Positions 11,267-22,534 of a stretch of 64,000 nucleotides of DNA are shown here, in pieces. How positions within the stretch are numbered: the stretch's first letter is position 1; each line of letters starts with the position of its first letter. The DNA is from Nothopassalora personata (lineage: Eukaryota; Ascomycota; Dothideomycetes; Mycosphaerellales; Mycosphaerellaceae). The DNA is taken from contig CM066290.1 in the NCBI GenBank assembly GCA_033816765.1, forward strand, positions 1,054,001 to 1,118,000. Direction: 5' to 3'. A program made the translations under genes and the position numbers. The notes beneath the pieces are model-generated. The model searched no databases, was not told the origin of the DNA, and worked only from the letters and a program-made list of their open reading frames with translations.

Positions 11267-12181
11267 CTAATAGCTCTCGAGTGCCTCTGCATGTAGCATG
11301 CCCATGGGACTTTCCTCCCGGCCTTCACACTTGACTGGGCGATGCCTTGCCATGCAATGTCTGCCCTTCGTGTTAAGACTCCTTAACACTTTGTTGTCAG
11401 CTTGCGGCCAATCAATCCCGCCCTTCTTGATAGCATTCTCGAGTCCGTGCAAGCAAACATCCACCATTAGAACATATCCTCCAATCGTCAGGGTGCGCTC
11501 CATCGTACAGATGGCTTCCATCCGCACCGATACTGGACATGTTCACACTCATTACTTTTGCTCCCGCCTCTGCCCGTGCGGCGGCGAGTCCCGGGATAGC
11601 ACTATTGAACACATTAATCTGCTCTTGAAGCCCGTCAAGACTAGCCTGCGTGATCTGAGCAACAATGACGGTCGCGTTGGGCGCAGAATGCAACATCTCA
11701 TCCACCCAGACTTCGAGCCGACCAATCGCTCCCTTCCAATACTGCCGACATGCGTCATGAGCCATAACATCCGTGCCAGCGTGCAATAGTACGACGTCTG
11801 GCTGGCTTGAAAAGACCTCATCTCTCTGTATCCTCATCAAGATGTGGTTGATAATAAGTGATTTGAAGCCTTCATGCTCGTTGTTCATCATGTCTCTGGA
11901 CTTTTGCGAGCCGATGCATACGGACTCAAAGCTCAGCTCGTTCGAAGAGTCTTTGAGATGTCTACGGTACCCCTTAAGATGACTGCTGCCCCAGCCTAAA
12001 GTGATCGAGTCGCCAAAGGGCAAGATGCGGATGGTCGAAGTCGAATATGCTGTGGCTGTTGCAGGTGGCACTTGTTGGAGCTTACTCGTAGGCCCTGTCG
12101 AAGCTGTAGTGCTGTCAGCGGCGTCTACATGTGCTTGATAGGTTGCTTACAAAGAGTCAAGATCGCAGCGAGGACTAGCAT
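11267..12181 (-). pseudogene. SGNH/GDSL-type hydrolase with a +1 frameshift
   Basis: A short first exon (12151-12181) encodes a hydrophobic start, MLVLAAILTL. It is spliced over a 47-nt intron (GTAAGC donor, CTGAC branch point, ACAG acceptor) to an exon starting at 12103. The product has SGNH block I (ILPFGDSITLGWG, nucleophile Ser), block III as LLHAGTDVM, and block V as DGAHPDD. After DGAHPDD one extra base (11483 or 11484) shifts the frame. Skipping it gives GGYVLMVDVCLHGLENAI, the normal C-terminal helix, ending at 11267. As it stands the frame runs on to a stop at 11412. Block III normally reads GTND, and its Asn helps form the oxyanion hole; here that position is Asp. Frameshift and altered block III together suggest an inactive esterase/lipase. 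The next gene upstream on the same strand is a Baeyer-Villiger monooxygenase. Confidence 0.72.
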
Positions 12182-12872
12182 CGAGCATGTCGTGCTATGC
12201 TCGATGCTATTCCTCGCCACGATTCTGGTGTGCGATATCGCCGATAGCTGCAAACCAGTAGCAGGCTGTGGCTTTAGTGCTGAGTAGGTTGTCAAGTCAA
12301 CAATGGTGTCGTGAGGAGCTCAAAAGTTCGCTCTGGAGATAGTAGGTCGATTTCGCACCGACATGCCTGCCGCATACTCGATGGATGCCATGACCAAGCA
12401 TGGTGAGGAAAGCATGAAAAACACAATTTGACTGTATGGACCTACTGTTGACGAAAAGATGCACCTCAGGTCGAGCAGGGCCTACGCCGGTCATGAGGAT
12501 ATCCATCTCTTTCAACACAGCGACACGCACCGCTCATCGGAAGAGACCCGCAGGAGATGCTAGCGTATATTTTTACTCAATGTGGTATCATCAATGGACG
12601 ATCGACGCGGTGGCTGGCTGTACTGGGCGAGTGGCTGCCGCGTGTTGATTATGTGGCTTGGCGGTCTCATGCTGAAGAGCTTAGTTTGCCCAGCCCTATC
12701 AATTACCGAGATTCCTTTTCACGTACAGCACTGACCGCAGCATCCTCGACTGGACAGACCAGTACTGTCATTTGCTGCTAAGGGGAGCTAGGAGTATTCG
12801 TGCGATGGCAGTATCGGACAGCATGGAAACATGCGTCGAGCCGGTATTGAGTAAACAAGCATCTGCAACACT
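12182..12872. other. Intergenic
   Basis: Lies between two same-strand broken genes. No recognisable coding sequence. Confidence 0.4.
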
Positions 12873-14940
12873 TTAGCTGTTGTTATATCCAATGTCCAAC
12901 CCTTCCAACTTCCCGTCCGCCCTCCAATCGTTCAAAATCTTGAAGAAAGCAGGACTACCTCCTCCATAGGCCGCATTCCTGGCAGCCTGTGGCAGCATAC
13001 TTCCCTCATTGTTATAGTACCCTGGAGTACATTCTTGCAAGAACGGTGCTCTCAGCTTGACCAACTCAATAATGGTGTCAACCCACTGCTTCTCAGCCTC
13101 CGCTGTCGGCTCAATGGTGCGAGTATTGCGTTTCATGCCTTCTGAGATGACATACGCCAGGTGTTTGGCTTGTTCGCCCGTGACGTGGATGAAGTTTGGC
13201 GTTAATGCGGCCTGTACGATTGACACCCAGAAACAGTTTGGGAAGCCTCGAGTAGCCCAACCGTGGAGCGTGCTTGCGCCGTCCTTCCAGCAATCGGTGA
13301 TGGTCTGGCCACTACGGCCGTAGACTTCCATGTTGGTTCTGTGAGACCATTCTGTAGCGAGCTCGAAGCCGGTCGCGTAGACGATGCAGTCGACTTCGTA
13401 CTCTTGTCCGTTGGCGATGATGCCCTTCTCCGTGATGCGATCAACACCCACGCCCTTGGTATCGACTAGGTGGACATTTTCGCGGTTGAAGGCCTGGAGG
13501 TATTCATCGTGGAAGCAGGGACGTTTGCAGAGCTGATTATACCATGGCTTGAGGCTCTCTGCAGTTGCTTTGTCTTTGACGACCTCGTCACAGCGCGCGC
13601 GCACTTGATTCATCTTCTCGAAGTCAGCCATTTGCCGTTCTGCGGCTGCCTTGGCAGGATCCGTTGACTCAGTAGCTCCGCGAGCAAGTAACTTCCGCAG
13701 GATATCGGTCCAGCCATCCTGGACGAGATCAGTGGGAAGAATGCCACCGTTCACAATGGTGTTGAAGTTCTCCATGCGCTCTTTTTGCCAGCCGGGCTGC
13801 AGACTCTCGGCCCAAGCTTGATCTGTAGGCCGGTTACCACGGACGTCGATCGAGGATGGCGTTCGCTGGAAGACGTATAGCTCACTAGCATAGTTGGCGA
13901 CATTGGGGACGATCTGCACTGCAGTGGCGCCAGTACCGATAACCGCCACCCTCTTATCTTCCAAGCCGGTCAGGCCACCTTCGTTATCACCCTTGGTATA
14001 GTCGTAGTCCCATCGACTGGAGTGGAAGCAGTGTCCTTTGAACTTCTCGATACCAGGTACGCCTGGAAGTTTAGGCCTGTGCAATGGTCCCGCTGCAGGT
14101 ACAACAAATCTAGCCTGAATGTCATCATTCCGGCTAGTTTTGACTGACCACATTGCCGTTCTCGTTCCACCGAAGCTCGTGCGTCTCTGTCTGGAAGAGA
14201 GTATGCTCATACAAAGAGTACCGCTGGCCTATCATCTCTGAGTGTTTGAGAAGCTCCTTTGCATGTGCATACTTTTCAGTCGGCATATAATCTAGCTCCT
14301 CAAGCAGAGGCATATAGATGTATGATTCAATGTCACATTGGGTGCCTGTCGATCAGTCAGTATCGCGTCAGAGATTGTGACCACCTCTAGAGCTGGAATA
14401 CCTGGGTATCGATTCCTATCCGACAGGAGGTTGTTAGCCATACTCGCAGAGCAAGTGGCACATTAGCTGGAAGAATGGCGAGCGGGCGGCCTGCAGACGC
14501 ATCTTCAACAGACGATGACTTCCAGGCTGTAGGACTCACCAGTACCATGTGCCACCAAAATCGCCAGCTTTCTCGAGAATGCGGAAGTTCTTGATGCCAG
14601 CTTCAAGCAAGCGGACTGCAATCAACTGTGCGCCGTAGCCTCCGCCAATAATCAAGACATCGACGCGTTCAGACACAGGCTCGCGAGTAAAGCCTGGCTT
14701 AACCCATGGATCCTTCAGCCAATGACCAAAGATACCATCCTCTTCAATCAGACTGTACTGATTGATACCGCCACCATGCTTCAATCGCTTGTCACGCTCG
14801 GCGAGATACTTCTCTTTGAGCTTGACAGGATCGAAGGGTGCTGGATTGGGCTCCACTTTCTGGAAGTCTGCTTCCAGATTGACCTGCTTCTGCTGCGGAC
14901 CGAGAATGTCGACTTTGTCGAGGACCTCTGCTGTAGCCAT
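12873..14940 (-). pseudogene. Baeyer-Villiger monooxygenase (FAD/NADPH) with a +1 frameshift
   Basis: Exons are 14540-14940, a 14-nt microexon 14402-14415 (coding NRYP plus split codons), and 12873-14345; the introns are 124 and 56 nt. The product carries a FAD Rossmann motif (IIGGGYGAQL), GDFGGTWYW, CDIESYIYMPLL, the Baeyer-Villiger fingerprint FxGxxxHxxxW (FKGHCFHSSRW), an NADPH Rossmann motif (VIGTGATAVQ) and a C-terminal ATGFE motif. These enzymes insert oxygen next to a carbonyl, turning ketones into esters or lactones. Near 14153-14158 the conserved frame must jump by +1: LRWNENG in one frame, MWSVKTSRND in the next. No intron fits there. Without the jump the protein stops after about 200 residues. 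Apart from this the gene looks complete, so it is either a recent pseudogene or carries a one-base consensus error. Confidence 0.8.
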
Positions 14941-16070
14941 GTTGCGTGAGTCGTCAGGAGAAGTTGGTAGTACTGTTGGCAGAAACCACTGTTATAGCGA
15001 TCTCTGCTAGCAAAGCTCCGGAAGAAGGAGTCGGGCGTGAGCCTAGAGGATTTATCAATAATCAGAGCAGAACCCACACTCGGTAAGGTCAGCTGTTGAT
15101 GATCCCTTTCTGATCCTACCTCCACTCCAACAGGTGGGCTATAGACTTATACTTGATGGCAAGGATGACACTAACACCGAGGCAGTAGCCATAACCCCAC
15201 CCTCTTAGCCGATCTGATGTGTGGAACATTCACGTCTTTGATGGCAGCTTATGGTTGCCCTGTCTCGGTCCAAAAAGGCATGCTATGCGCGGATAACGAG
15301 CTGCACAACCCTGGGTAAGGGATACAGTCCTCGAAGTTGTGCATGTCATCTCTGGTCGATGTTGCTTGGCCAGTGGGTTTGTGACTGGAGATGCAATAGG
15401 TTTTGCTGCCAGTTCGGCCGTCTCGGCACAGATGTGCGTAGCACGGGTTCTCGACATGGCAGCTGCTAGTCAGTGTCTCGTTCCTGCGAATATGACTTCA
15501 CCTTCGTACGACGCAATCGTTACAGGACGAGAAGCTGCTGTGCGGGACCCACGTGATTGTAGCCAGGTCCCCAAAGAGCAAAAGGCGCTCCAAGGGCTGA
15601 TCTGAGGTCTGGTATTGGTCCAGTCCAGCAATAACGCTGGTCGTCGTCAGTCGTGGCTCCTTCGCTCCCATGGACAGTGTCGGTAGGGGAGCGTTCATGA
15701 CCACCTTGTCGAGCTTGGATCTGCCGACAGTGCCGACTAGCGGGTCATGCCAATATATTGGTGAAATTGTCACTGCGCGTCCACAGAGCCCATTCAGTAA
15801 TTCAGTACGGTGAGGTGAACATGCGCGAATCTGGACGCGCGTACTGTAGACGTAGCAACTCGCGCTCAGACCAGTACATACACTAAGCTTCTTGTAGTCT
15901 CGGGAGTAGAACTAGGTGAGACAGAGCTTGGCGGCAGCATCATCGCCGCCTAGACTACCTCCAGGAGCTGCAACAGCAAAAGCTGCCACCTCTATTACAG
16001 AAACCACAACAAACCACCATCTCCCACCTTACGATACCTCTCTCGCCGCCGTGAGAGGTACACGGCAAAG
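14941..16070. other. Divergent intergenic region upstream of the monooxygenase and vph1
   Basis: About 1.1 kb holding the promoters of two divergent genes. The last ~150 bases before 16071 are rich in CA/CT-type sequence, as expected of a fungal 5' leader. No coding region recognised. Confidence 0.5.
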
Positions 16071-18758
16071 ATGGCGGCACACAACGAGTCGCTGTTCCGG
16101 TCGCAGCACATGACCCTGACCCAGCTCTATGTGGCTAATGAGATTGGGCGCGAGGTCGTGTCTGCGCTGGGAGAGCTGGGCTCCATGCAGTTTCGCGATG
16201 TCAGTGGACGTGGTATGACGGGACATGTGTATCTGCTGACAACGCACAGCTGAACCCCGATACGACCGCCTTCCAGCGCACCTTCACGCACGAGATTCGC
16301 CGCCTGGACAATGTCGAACGCCAGCTCAACTACTTCCGCTCCGAGATCGAACGCAATGGCATGGAGATGCGCTCCATCTACGAGTTCAGCAACACCATGG
16401 CAGCTCCCTCCGCCTCCGAGATTGATGAGTTGGCGGATCGCAGCCAACAGCTGGAGCAAAGGATTGCCAGCTTGAACGAGAGCTACCAGACTCTGAAGAA
16501 GCGAGAGGCAGAGTTGACCGAGTGGCGATGGGTTTTGCGAGAGGCCGGCGGCTTTTTCGATCGTGCCCGTGGCCAGACGGAGGAGATCCGACAGTCCATT
16601 GACTCTTCTGATGATGCACCTCTACTCGGCGATGTCGAGCAGGCCAACGGATCAGCCGAAGGGGGAGGACAGAGCTTCAGTGTTATGAACATTGGCTTCG
16701 TCGCCGGTGTCATCCCACGTGAGCGGATGGGTGCTTTTGAGCGCATCCTCTGGAGAACGCTTCGTGGCAACCTTTACATGAACCAGTCGGAGATTCCAGA
16801 TCCTATCATAGACTCGGAGAAGGGCGAGGAGGTCCACAAGAACGTGTTCGTTATCTTCGCACATGGAAAAGAGATCATCGCCAAGATCAGGAAGATTTCA
16901 GAGTCCTTGGGCGCGGACATCTACAATGTGGACGAGAACAGCGAGCTGCGCAGAGATCAGATCCACGAAGTCAATAGTCGTCTGCAGGACCTGGGCAATG
17001 TTCTTGGCAACACCAAGCGTACACTTGACGCCGAGCTCACCCAGATCGGTCGCTCGTTGGCCGCATGGCTGATTGTTATCAAGAAGGAGAAGAGCGTCTA
17101 CCAGACCTTGAACCGCTTCTCGTACGATCCCGCACGAAAGACACTTGTGGCTGAAGCCTGGTGCCCGACAGCTCAGCTTGGCCTGATCAAGTCGACTCTC
17201 CAGGACGTCAACGACCGTGCAGGTCTATCTGTACCAACCATTGTCAACCAGATCAAGACGTCGAAAACACCGCCAACTTACAACAAGACCAACAAATTCA
17301 CCCTTGGTTTCCAAACCATCATCGATGCATACGGTACTGCCAAATACACCGAGGTCAACCCAGGCCTACCCACTATCGTCACCTTCCCATTCCTGTTCGC
17401 TGTCATGTTCGGTGACTTTGGTCACGGTGCAATCATGACCCTCGCAGCAGCGGCTATGATATACTTCGAGAAGCCTCTCCAACGCGGCAAACAGGACGAA
17501 CTCTTCGGCATGGCGTTCTACGGACGTTATATCATGCTTATGATGGGTATATTTTCTATGTACACCGGTCTGATCTATTGCGATGCCTTCTCCAAGGAGA
17601 TCCCACTCTTCAAGAGTATGTGGGAATGGGAGTTCCCGGACAACTACGAACCTGACAAGACGACCGTCACCGCAAAGCGAGTTGAAGGCTACACTTATCC
17701 CTTTGGTCTCGACTGGAAGTGGCATGACACTGAGAATGACCTTCTCTTCAGCAACAGCTACAAGATGAAGCTGTCCATCATCATGGGTTGGGCCCACATG
17801 ACCTACTCTCTTTGCCTCTCCTTCATCAACGCCCGTCACTTCAAGTCTCCCATCGACATTTGGGGCAACTTCGTGCCCGGCATGATCTTCTTCCAGAGTA
17901 TCTTCGGCTACTTGGTCCTCACTATCATCTGGAAGTGGTCTGTGGACTGGTTCGCTATCGGCGAGCAGCCACCCAACCTCTTGAACATGCTCATCTATAT
18001 GTTCTTGTCACCTGGCACGGTCGAGGAAAAGTTGTACAATGGCCAAGGATTCGTTCAGACCGTCCTGGTCCTTCTTGCCGTTATTCAAGTCCCGATCATG
18101 CTGTTCCTCAAGCCTTTCTACCTCCGCTGGGAGCACAACCGCGCTCGTGCCAAGGGTTACCGTGGCATAGGAGAAACCACGACTGTTTCAGCTCTTGACG
18201 ACGATGATGGCGTCGACCACCCGGGCGAGAATGGGAGACCAAGCTTCGCTGAGAGCGATATCGATGGTGCTATGATCACCCAAGACATCGGTGGCGGTGA
18301 GGGAGGTCACGAGGAGTTTGAGTTCAGTGAAGTGATGATCCATCAAGTCATTCACACCATTGGTGAGTACCACGTTAGTAATGCTTTTGAGCCAGCCTTG
18401 CTAACATTTCGCAGAATTCTGTCTGAACTGTGTCTCCCACACCGCCTCTTACCTCCGTCTCTGGGCCTTGTCGCTAGCCCATCAACAGCTTTCCATCGTG
18501 CTCTGGAGCATGACTTTGGCCAACGCCTTCGCCTTTGAAGGCGCCACCGGTATTTTCGTCATCTTCCTCGCCTTCGCACTCTGGTTCTCTCTAACCATCG
18601 CCGTGTTGGTGGTCATGGAAGGTACCAGTGCCATGTTGCATTCGCTCCGTCTGCACTGGGTCGAAGCAATGAGCAAGCATTTCATTGGCGAGGGTGTAGC
18701 CTTTGAGCCATTCTCGTTCAAAGAAATGCTGGAAGAGGAAATGACAGAATTGAAATAG
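16071..18758 (+). CDS. vph1: V-type proton ATPase subunit a (Vph1-like)
   Basis: Exons are 16071-16199, 16250-18362 and 18415-18758, giving 861 residues, close to the usual ~840-860. The introns are 50 and 52 nt with GTCAGT/GTGAGT donors. The N-terminal cytosolic half contains [23 protein letters not shown] and a coiled coil. The C-terminal half is polytopic, starting near [14 protein letters not shown], with [23 protein letters not shown] in the last membrane helices; its RLWALSLAH Arg is the essential proton-channel residue. The protein forms the V0 stator and half-channels that acidify the vacuole and endosomes. It is intact by every feature I can check. A negatively charged loop precedes the last two helices. 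Confidence 0.95.
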
Positions 18759-18914
18759 ATGTTTACTAGTTTTGTATTGTTAGCATAGCAAGTGTTGTTT
18801 AGTCTACTCCTGCATAGACCACCCAAGAGCACAAGCCTTCCAAGACTCTGGTTGCCGGTTGTATCAATGATGTGTAATCGCCTCTGTGCTCAGGTCTCTG
18901 TTTCGCGTGTACAA

Positions 18915-21900
18915 CTAGCAATACAGGCAACGCCTTCGCTCCGCGTTACCTTCTTCTGTAACATTCAGCGCAATACTGTCCCGAATCATCTCCAAGATGC
19001 CGTAAATGCGTAGCCTCAACCCGCCAAACAGCCCGTGTCCCACAAGAACTCCCAACACCATCAAATGAAACCGCCAAATCCTCTCATGTCTCTCGCAGAC
19101 TCGCAAATGCCTCTTTGGAACCATTTCAGTAGACACACTTCGATGCCGCTGCCGAAAGAGCTTCCGTTCAAAACGCCAAGTATCAATATCCCCATGCTCA
19201 GACACAGACGCCAAATCACAAGATGTACAAGAATTCTCGCCCTCTAGAGTCCAACTGTCGCCACTGTCGTTCACGTTCAATGCGCTGCTCTTGTCGGACT
19301 CTGGGAATGACACCGCCGGGAGGGACCACGAGCGGCTACGTCGATCATCATCCTCTTCTGATGGGGGATGACAGTCGTAATCATGCTCTAAGAATACACA
19401 AAAGACATTAGCGGAAAGAACCAAAGATGCGGAGTTTCGTGGATGAATTGATAGAATCTAAAGGGCTGAGGTGTCAACCTGATGTTGGTGTGGTGGCCGC
19501 TTTAGGTTGTGAGGCGGTTGCGGCACTAGAGGGCGAGAGGGTCGATGTATCGGGCGTGCTGGAAACGCCAGCGGTCGTGCTGGAGCCTGTGTGACTGTGG
19601 GTACACGTGGAGGTGGCATTGTCGACGCTGAGAGTTGGTGTGGCATTGGTTGCTGTGCTTCGTGATTTGGGCGCTTGTGCTTGTCGCAAGCGGCGAACTT
19701 CAGCTTCGAGCTTGCGGCGTTCTTCTTGTTCGATCTGAGAGGGAAATGTTAGTATCGCAAAAGGCAGTATGGCAGGGTTGGCAACTCACTCGCAATAGCC
19801 GTACGCCTTCGCCTCGTGCCTCGCGCATCATCTTCTTGAACTCCCGCCGCAGTACCATGACGCTGGTCGACTCTCTCGGCGCACCAGGATCGTCCCCACC
19901 AGGGCTCTTGCTCCCAATCCATTTCATCTTCTCGTCGGCGAGCTGTGCCTCAAGTTCGTCACATCGGTCACGCAGGCTGTCGATTAAGCTCTCAAGCTTC
20001 TCGCGCTCTTTCTCGAGTTCGAGACCTTCCCGTGTCATTTCCTGGAATTCATTGGTCATATCCTCCAATTCGCCTTCCAAAAGCTTGCCACGTTCGGCGT
20101 ATTCTCGTCGCAGGGTATCGACGCGCTGTTCGTGAGCCTTTTGCAGGTCTTCGATTTCCTGGTCCTTGAGTTTTTGCAGTGCTTCCATCTCACCAGCAGC
20201 CATGCCAGCCTCCTTCTTGCGCTCACTTCTTGACCCATGAGCAGACTCGAGCTCAGCCCGCGCCACCGTCAACTCAGTCATCAGGCGAACAAGCTCAGAC
20301 TCTTGAGTCTCCATCTCCTTCTGCAGGTCAGAGTGTCGCTGCTCGGCAGCTTCCTTGTCTGTGAACAGCTGTGCGCTCGCAGCCGACATCTGTGCATGTC
20401 TCTGCTCAATTTCCTTCTGCCTGGACTGTGTCTGCTCGACGGTGTGGCGCATCTGCTCCAACTCATTCATCACGTTGACGAGCTCGTCACGATTTTGGGT
20501 CGACTCCTTTTCTGCCTCTTGGTGGCGAACCATGAGGTTCGCGAGTTCTTGTTGAGTGGCATCGTATGCAGTCTCAAGCTGATCATATCGGCTCTGCATA
20601 TCGGCAATTTCGGCTTCCTTCTCAACGTTTGCTTTGCCATTGAGGTCACGCTGCTGCTGAATCTGTCGTCGGAGGATATCCTGCTGCTCACGCGCACATT
20701 TCGCCACACTGGACATGTGTTGCACACGAGAGCTCAGGGCGTGGATCGAAAAGTCCTCTTTGAGTGGGTTCGAAGCTGACCGTTCACCGTTGCCGTCAGT
20801 CGCGTCAGTATCTGCAGCAACGATGTCCCACAGCTCAGCAAGCACCGTCGCATACTCCGCCGCCTTCTTTGAGTGTGCATCAGCTTTGCTCTTTGCTTCT
20901 TCAATGCCACTACTTGCTTCGCGGGCAGTATTTAGCTCTTGATTATGTTGCTGCAGAAGCTGACCAACCGCTAGCAGACTATCTTCGAGGTACTGCAGCT
21001 GATGTTCGTAGCCGTGACCAGTGGCCTGAGGTGGTTGAGGAAAGTCTTTGACAGAATCCATATGCGCCGAGATCTGAAGAGTCGCATAAAGCTGCGAATT
21101 CAGAGCTTCCAGACGTTCATCAATGGCGTTCCTGGTTTGAGAGGCACTGTCCTGCACTCTGGCATAATGCGCTTTGACCTCTTCCTGCTCTGCGTCTAGA
21201 GTCTGCAAATTACGCTCGAATATGTCAAATGTGCTTGCAAGATGCTCTCGAGGGTCGGCCAGCTTAGATCGCGCAGGCTCCGGCGGGGCTGATCTCCCGC
21301 GAGTCTGGCTTGCCTCCTCAATGACAGAGCGAAGTTGTGTGTTGAGCTGCTCCAATCGGTCTTGCATGCTGCGGAGCTGCTGCTCATGCTCCTCCTGCAG
21401 CTTTTGTACATCTTGCTTACTTGCAGGGGCAGGCTTCCCACGGAGAATATCACGTATGCCATCAAATTCGTCCGGTCCTGTTGGGTGCAGGCCGTCCTCG
21501 CCAAAGCCTCGGTGCGCATTCGTCAAAGCATCAGTTCTCTGCGCTGGAGGTTCGCTGGCCTGTGCTGCCAGAACGGCAGCAGTGTGGCGCAGCAACGACC
21601 GCTCTACAATCTGGCGCCTCTCGAGCAGAGATCTGATCTGCTCATGTAGCTCGTCGACCTTCTTGATGCTCTGCGCAACCTCATCTTCTGCTTGGTGCAG
21701 GGTTTCACCACCGTTGCTACCGGTCCTGCTCCTGTTCCCAAGCAGGCTGCTCCTATGCTTGCGCGGACTGTCCGGGCTTTGTGGAGTGTCTGGGCGCCCT
21801 TCCTTCTTGCCGGAGGAGTATAGCTTCTGCAGGTTCCGCGCTGCGTCTTTCACCTTGGCCTCCAACGTCAACTTCCTGTTGGCGGCGTCAATCCTTTGGT

Positions 21901-22534
21901 TCAGTCTGGCCTGCTCCTTCTTCAACTCATCGACCTCGTCGATATTCAATATCTGGAACGTGTGCGTGTCCAGCAGCGCGTTCTCGTACAGTAGATGTTG
22001 TCCCACGGCATCGTGATTATGGTCGTGGAGCCGTGTATTGAGGCTGATCTGGTGGCTCCCCGTGTGAGGTAGTGGAAACTTGTAGTCGTCGATGTTGGTC
22101 GGAGGACTACGCGTCTGGTCCTGCGCTTGTAACGATGGCCCAAAGTCGAAGTCGTCGTAATGTCCATTCACTGGTGCTGAAGTGACATCTGGCAGGGAGC
22201 TAGCATCGCTCGATGCTCGGGATTCGTTCATGAAGCCGGGCCTGAGCTTGGTTGTACGCTGGAGGGCATTGTTGTGGCTATATCGTGCGGAACTCCGGGC
22301 ACTTGACCCTGGACTGCCATAGCCGCTGCCGTCGTAGCTCTCGTAGACGGGCGGTGACTGCGGATGCTCGAAGTGACGCCCGTTAGCCTGCATACTGCCC
22401 TCCTCCGCCCTCGGGCTGTATGCGGGCAACTGCTCAGAAGCGGAATTGTCAGAGTCGGACTCGTGCTTGTCAGCTCGCAGTGTCCACGCGGTCGATGTCG
22501 ACGCGCCCTGCACTTTCAACGCCGCTCTTGGCAT
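18915..22534 (-). CDS. Uds1-domain coiled-coil protein (up-regulated during septation type)
   Basis: Exon 1 is 19790-22534 (915 codons) and exon 2 begins at 19734 after a 55-nt intron with GTGAGT, ATACTAAC and CTCAG. The N-terminus is disordered. The block YENALLDTHTFQILNIDEVD followed by LKKEQARLNQRI is the Uds1 domain of Pezizomycotina proteins linked to septation in fission yeast. Residues from about 200 to 930 are long heptad-rich coiled coil. Exon 2 can end at a TGA (19474-19476), for 1001 residues. Alternatively a GTTGAC donor at 19478 joins, in phase, to an acceptor at 19388-19389 and a third exon 18915-19387. That exon adds about 157 residues, including a hydrophobic stretch (FHLMVLGVLVGHGLFGG), for about 1157 residues. 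The third exon is clearly protein-like but its donor is weak, so I treat it as probable, not certain. Confidence 0.78.

Noticed and set aside
11267..14940. A secondary-metabolite gene cluster (oxidoreductase plus hydrolase, with SDR and acyl-CoA ligase elsewhere)
   Set aside because: No polyketide synthase, NRPS, terpene cyclase, transporter or pathway regulator is present, the tailoring-type genes are spread over 48 kb among housekeeping genes, and several are broken.
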